From: Spirochaetaceae bacterium
Lineage (GTDB): Bacteria; Spirochaetota; Spirochaetia; SZUA-6; RPPD01
Direction of reading: 5' to 3'
NCBI GenBank assembly: GCA_003818675.1
Contig: RPPD01000079.1
Coordinates: forward strand, 1 to 8,160
DNA: 8,160 nt
Shown: positions 5,244-8,160 of the stretch, piece by piece
How the letters are laid out: each line of letters begins with the position of its first letter
Numbering within the stretch: the first letter of the stretch is position 1
Notes under the pieces: generated by a model
What the model was told of the DNA's origin: nothing
What the model saw: only the letters and a program-made list of their open reading frames with translations
Databases searched by the model: none
Program-made: the position numbers and the translations under genes

Positions 5244-6491
5244 ATGATAAAAGTACCGCCTGATTCCAACACTTCAAATAATGATATAGAACAGCAGTCT
5301 ACGGAAAAGCTGCTCAAAACAATCGGAGAGATCTACCATTGCAAGGATTTGGATACTCTTCTATACCGTGTTCTGCAAGAGACTCGCAACTTTGTCAACG
5401 CTGACGCCGGGACAATCTATCTCGCGGCAAAGGGGTTTTTGTATTTTTACCTTGTCCAGAACGATAAACTGTTTATTAAAGAACATGTGAAAGACAAGTA
5501 TATTTATTCACGCTCGCGTCTTCCTGTAAACAAAAAATCACTCGCGGGTTATGTGGCCTCAACAGGGGAACCCCTGCTTATTGACGATGTCTATGACATT
5601 AAAACAGATGTGGATTATTCCTTCAATCCATCGTATGACCAAAAAACCAACTATAGAACGCAATCAATTCTTGTTGTGCCTATTCTTACACGGACCAACA
5701 CTGTTCTGGGAGTGATACAGCTTATCAATTCAAAGAGTGCAAATGGAAGGGTTATCCCTTTCTCCATGCGGGATACGCTCTATGTGACACAGTTCGCCAA
5801 CTACGCGGCCAATGCCATAGAAAACGCAAAGCTCTCGCGTGAAATGGCCTTCAGGATGGTGGAGATCGCCTCCATGCGTGATCCCTCGGAGACTGCTGAA
5901 CACGCAAAACGCGTTTCCGCGATTGCCGTGGAATTGTACGCCATGTGGGCAAAAAAACATGGTGTTCCCTCAAAGGAACAGCGGCAGACAAAAGAAGTGC
6001 TGAAAATTGCCGCCATACTGCATGATGTGGGGAAGGTCGCAATCAGTGACATAGTTCTTAAAAAAAAGGGGAGACTCAGAGAAAAAGAAAAGTACCACGT
6101 TAAATGCCATACGATATATGGTGCCAGGCTTTTTGTCAGGGCCAACTCGCCATGGGATGCCATGGCATCCGAGGTGGCTCTGAACCACCACGAAAAATGG
6201 GACGGCAGCGGATACCCTGGGAAAATGGAAAACCTGTTCAACCGCACGATCGAATTCGGCCCGGGGAAAAAGGGGGAGGATATCCCGGTTTCGGCCAGGG
6301 TTGTCTCCATCGCGGATGTGTACGATTCGCTGGTCTCAAAGCGGGTATACAAGCAGCGCTGGCCCGAGGAAAAGGCAATTGAATACATCAAGTGTCATTC
6401 AGGCACGTCATTTGACCCGGAATTGACGGAACTCTTCTTGTCGATGGAAGACACTGTGCAGGCCATAGAAGAGAGGTATGAAAATAAATAG
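5244..6491 (+). CDS. GAF-HD-GYP protein, probable cyclic-di-GMP phosphodiesterase
   Basis: This 415-residue protein has no signal peptide or membrane segment. A GAF sensor domain spans about residues 22-195 (LVVPIL at 143-148, LGVIQLIN at 155-162), followed by a short helix and an HD-GYP domain (about 205-400). All expected metal-site residues are present: Glu216 and His220 (SETAEH), His260-Asp261 with Lys264 (HDVGK), His289, His315-His316 (NHHEKWDGSGYP) and Asp358 (IADVYDSL). Glu216 sits four residues before His220, as in trinuclear-iron HD-GYP enzymes such as PmGH. Hydrolysis of cyclic-di-GMP to pGpG or GMP, controlled by an unknown GAF ligand, is the likely role. The loop after GYP carries about 13 extra residues before GEDIP. 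An ATG at 5214 would add ten residues and cannot be excluded. The gene stands alone on its strand, converging on the ankyrin lipoprotein gene with a 28-base gap. Confidence 0.93.
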   Translation: MIKVPPDSNTSNNDIEQQSTEKLLKTIGEIYHCKDLDTLLYRVLQETRNFVNADAGTIYLAAKGFLYFYLVQNDKLFIKEHVKDKYIYSRSRLPVNKKSLAGYVASTGEPLLIDDVYDIKTDVDYSFNPSYDQKTNYRTQSILVVPILTRTNTVLGVIQLINSKSANGRVIPFSMRDTLYVTQFANYAANAIENAKLSREMAFRMVEIASMRDPSETAEHAKRVSAIAVELYAMWAKKHGVPSKEQRQTKEVLKIAAILHDVGKVAISDIVLKKKGRLREKEKYHVKCHTIYGARLFVRANSPWDAMASEVALNHHEKWDGSGYPGKMENLFNRTIEFGPGKKGEDIPVSARVVSIADVYDSLVSKRVYKQRWPEEKAIEYIKCHSGTSFDPELTELFLSMEDTVQAIEERYENK

Positions 6492-6519
6492 CCTTGCCGC
6501 TATGTCCGGCTGGATATGC

Positions 6520-7647
6520 TCACCCCTTGCTCTCGAACATGTCCAAAATCTTCCGGTATTCCTCGCCGCCCTTTTCCTCAAGGAGTTTGCGGGCCAGATC
6601 GGGGGCTGTGAGTTCATATGTTCTGCCGTATGAATCTACCTCCCTCATTTCTATATCAACTTTTGCTCCATGTTGCAGAAATAATGCCACCATTTCAGGT
6701 TGCTCGTAGAAGACTGCAAAATGAAGGGGAGTTGCCCCGCAATTGTTCGCTGCATTGATATTTGCCCCCTTTGACAACAGAAATCCGGAGCATTCGATTG
6801 CATTCGAAAAAGCAGCCATATGCAGGGGGGTGATATTGTAGATAAGCGGAAAATCGGGATCATTGCCGATGGATGCAAAGAGCCTTTTTACTTCGGCCAG
6901 GTTGTTTTGCGCAATGGCGTCGTGGAACGGCGTGTCTCCCCGGAAATACGTCTGCTGCCCGTAATATCTGGAATTTGTTGACTTGATATATTCAATGACC
7001 AGCTTGCTCTGTGTGAGAGAAATGATTCTGAATGTCCATTCTTCTTTCCATGTGTCAGGGGCTCCGTCTGCACTGAACCAGATCATCGCATCGATGACAT
7101 CGCCATGCATTCCGTATTTCCCGTGCCCGCCGAATCCCGAGATATGGACGCCATACCAGATCTGGTTTTCTATCGTTTCAAACCCCAATGCCTCATGACC
7201 CGCGAGCCAGCTTGAATCCTTGTCCCCGATTGTAAATGCCTCCACACCATTTTTGGGCTCGAACCAACCACCGGCGAGAAGTCCTGTATCAAGCCAAGTT
7301 TCCTTTTTCTCCGTACCCAGAAATCCTCCAAATGCCCAGCCCTCCTTGTATTCATAGTGTTCATCTGTCCAGGTTATTATGCTCCATTTTCCTGTTCCTC
7401 CTGAAATAGTAAGGTCTTCGCCATACTCCTTTATCAGTTTGACTTTCTCGCCAAACGGGATGACAGCGACAACTTTACCTGAAAGTGACGGCTCAGCGCG
7501 CAGCCGCAGGCCGTCCTCGGCCGTGACATAGCGAATATCGGCGGAAGATTGCCCGGCGGTCTGCTGCCCGGAGCCGGCCTGCGGGTTGTCATTGCCGCAG
7601 GAGAACAGGAACGAGGTAAGAATAAAAAAAACAATGCAATTTTTCAT
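6520..7647 (-). CDS. Lipoprotein with SH3b domain and C-terminal ankyrin repeats
   Basis: This complete 375-residue protein has a short signal peptide ending in a lipobox, LFSC, with Cys17 as the lipidation site, then a Gly/Gln/Ser linker (18-36). Residues 39-110 form a bacterial SH3 domain (GLRLRAEPS, VVAVIPFGEKV, closing GWAFGGFL), a type common in spirochaete envelope proteins. Residues 115-228 are beta-rich with many Trp and Gly, belong to no family I recognise, and recall a lipocalin-like or binding domain. Residues 238-375 carry about three ankyrin repeats (TPFHDAIAQNNLAEV; TPLHMAAFSNAIE; TPLHFAVFYEQPEM) and a degenerate last one. It should be anchored on the periplasmic or outer face and bind protein or cell wall. 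The ATG at 7647 follows a weak GGG about 9 bases upstream. No promoter was found, so it may be cotranscribed with the gene upstream. Confidence 0.88.
   Translation of the reverse strand: MKNCIVFFILTSFLFSCGNDNPQAGSGQQTAGQSSADIRYVTAEDGLRLRAEPSLSGKVVAVIPFGEKVKLIKEYGEDLTISGGTGKWSIITWTDEHYEYKEGWAFGGFLGTEKKETWLDTGLLAGGWFEPKNGVEAFTIGDKDSSWLAGHEALGFETIENQIWYGVHISGFGGHGKYGMHGDVIDAMIWFSADGAPDTWKEEWTFRIISLTQSKLVIEYIKSTNSRYYGQQTYFRGDTPFHDAIAQNNLAEVKRLFASIGNDPDFPLIYNITPLHMAAFSNAIECSGFLLSKGANINAANNCGATPLHFAVFYEQPEMVALFLQHGAKVDIEMREVDSYGRTYELTAPDLARKLLEEKGGEEYRKILDMFESKG
6527..6544 (-). repeat. Direct repeat, copy 1: coding end of the ankyrin lipoprotein gene
   Basis: This exact 18-base block encodes DMFES and flanking bases at the end of the ankyrin lipoprotein. 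The same 18 bases recur at 7661-7678 upstream of that gene, on the same strand. Confidence 0.9.
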
Positions 7648-7653
7648 ATTTAT

Positions 7654-7695
7654 TTACCCTTTGCTCTCGAACATGTCCGCGATCTTTTTTATTTT
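7654..7695 (-). pseudogene. Remnant of the 3' end of an ankyrin lipoprotein paralogue
   Basis: In the 55 bases between the two right-end genes, the minus strand reads KIKKIADMFESKG then TAA (stop at 7654-7656). The intact lipoprotein ends RKILDMFESKG then TGA. Over the last 33 bases, 28 are identical, including an exact block of 18 (7661-7678). Two of the five differences are silent: Lys AAG/AAA and stop TGA/TAA. The remnant lies in a different frame from the gene upstream and has no start of its own; its frame meets a stop at 7696-7698. It is best read as the leftover tail of a tandem duplicate whose body was deleted. Confidence 0.7.
7661..7678 (-). repeat. Direct repeat, copy 2: in the intergenic remnant
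   Basis: Exact 18-base match to 6527-6544 on the same strand, 1,134 bases away. The pair brackets nearly the entire ankyrin lipoprotein gene, so recombination between them would delete or duplicate it. Confidence 0.9.
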
Positions 7696-7702
7696 TCATC
7701 CT

Positions 7703-8160
7703 CTACTTGCAGAATCTCACGAAATTGCCGTCTGAGGGAAACTCCTCGCGTTTTGTTTCCTCATATTTATGGCCGTTCCACGCGTAATAAATCACCCACC
7801 GCCTGTAGCTCTTCTTTGCATCGGTAGGGTCCATGCCTCCGATGTCAAGGCTGTCTTCGATATTAGCGGTGACGGTAAAACTGTCAAGGAACCCATTTCT
7901 GCCTTCTTCAATATCGGGGAATGCCCATATCCATGACCTGTTGATTTCCTGCCCTATGTTAAAACAAAAATTATATGAGAAAATCTCTTCGGCATCCTGA
8001 TTGAGCCAGGCAACAATTTTGCCTTCAAACACGAATCCCGTAGCGTATTTGCCGCCGCTTTCGTTTCCATACAGTATGATCTCATGCAAACGGTCATTGT
8101 TGATATCCCTGTATTGCACATGATCAGGAAGTATAAAATCGAAGGCGTTTTCATCATCGG
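7703..8160 (-). CDS. C-terminal part of an uncharacterised protein with an FG-GAP-like segment (runs off the right edge)
   Basis: The frame is open from the right edge to a TAG at 7703-7705, so about 151 C-terminal residues are visible and the start is outside the window. The first visible residues include FDFILPDHVQYRDINNDRLHEIILYG; the core DINNDRLHEII resembles the calcium-loop strand of FG-GAP/VCBS repeats (DxNxDGxxDI). The rest has many aromatics and ends near WVIYYAWNGHKYEE, another pattern common in such proteins. A GTG at 8119 is possible in frame, but coding character continues upstream through it, so it is not taken as the start. Export is likely by analogy but no signal sequence can be seen. 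The gene lies 55 bases before the ankyrin lipoprotein gene and may share a transcript with it. Function unknown. Confidence 0.75.
   Translation of the reverse strand, partial: DDENAFDFILPDHVQYRDINNDRLHEIILYGNESGGKYATGFVFEGKIVAWLNQDAEEIFSYNFCFNIGQEINRSWIWAFPDIEEGRNGFLDSFTVTANIEDSLDIGGMDPTDAKKSYRRWVIYYAWNGHKYEETKREEFPSDGNFVRFCK

Noticed and set aside
5814..5860. Possible membrane helix or signal segment in the GAF to HD-GYP linker
   Set aside because: The linker (ANAIENAKLSREMAFRMVEIAS) is a charged amphipathic helix, not hydrophobic enough to span a membrane.
5801..6391. Minus-strand 196-codon open frame
   Set aside because: It is fully antisense to the HD-GYP domain, whose catalytic motifs prove the plus strand is coding; the Ser/Phe-rich translation is a typical shadow.
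6492..6519. Possible terminator between the convergent HD-GYP and ankyrin genes
   Set aside because: GCCG (6496-6499) and CGGC (6507-6510) could pair, but the stem is only 4 bases and no T-run follows on either strand.
7648..7699. Small gene starting at the minus-strand ATG at 7699
   Set aside because: Its frame reads through the ankyrin-tail remnant out of register and into the lipoprotein gene, and has no properly spaced ribosome-binding site. The shared ATGAAAAAT with the start at 7647 is too short and AT-rich to prove that the fossil also keeps a 5' end.
7954..8157. Minus-strand 67-codon open frame at the right edge
   Set aside because: It overlaps the partial FG-GAP-like gene in another frame; the longer frame is open to the window edge and has recognisable repeat-like motifs.

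Overview
The window is ordinary-density bacterial DNA of mid-range GC, with eight clear or partial genes on the minus strand and one on the plus strand. The gene set suggests a treponeme-like spirochaete: a DUF4954 left-handed beta-helix protein, a GAF-HD-GYP protein with a long GYP-loop insert, a short secreted probable outer-membrane protein, and an SH3b/ankyrin lipoprotein. This placement is inferred from protein style, not from a marker gene, and is moderate to low in confidence.

Right end (about 6520-8160, minus strand). A protein truncated by the window edge has an FG-GAP-like segment. Downstream of it is a 55-base gap that holds a fossil of an ankyrin-gene 3' end, then a lipoprotein with an SH3b domain, an unassigned middle region and C-terminal ankyrin repeats. 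The fossil matches the 3' end of that lipoprotein gene in both DNA and protein, so a paralogue was probably once there and was mostly deleted. The only plus-strand gene (5244-6491) converges on this cluster. It is a GAF-HD-GYP protein with every expected metal-binding residue, so probably an active cyclic-di-GMP phosphodiesterase.

Middle (2753-5243). A 195-base divergent intergenic region separates the HD-GYP gene from dapB. It holds a promoter candidate for dapB, a G-rich tract beginning with seven Gs next to its -35 box, an AT-rich inverted repeat and a -10 candidate for the HD-GYP gene. dapB, dapA and a small secreted probable beta-barrel gene run together on the minus strand. DapA and DapB do consecutive steps from aspartate semialdehyde towards diaminopimelate and lysine.

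Left part (1-2691, minus strand). A patatin-like phospholipase gene, cutA and a secreted LamG-like protein gene are packed as an operon, with 12 bases between the first two and an ATGA overlap between the last two. A separate promoter then drives a DUF4954 gene that runs off the left edge.

The most interesting signal is regulatory. The first genes of the two three-gene clusters (dapB and the patatin gene) lack a Shine-Dalgarno sequence. Each has a promoter-like pair with exactly 17 bases between boxes, and its -10 box ends 7 bases before the ATG, so transcription should start at or beside the start codon. Genes inside the same clusters have strong Shine-Dalgarno sequences. This points to leaderless mRNAs at the heads of these operons. 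I found no RNA gene, CRISPR array, insertion sequence or clear rho-independent terminator, and no novel multi-gene defence or metabolic system.
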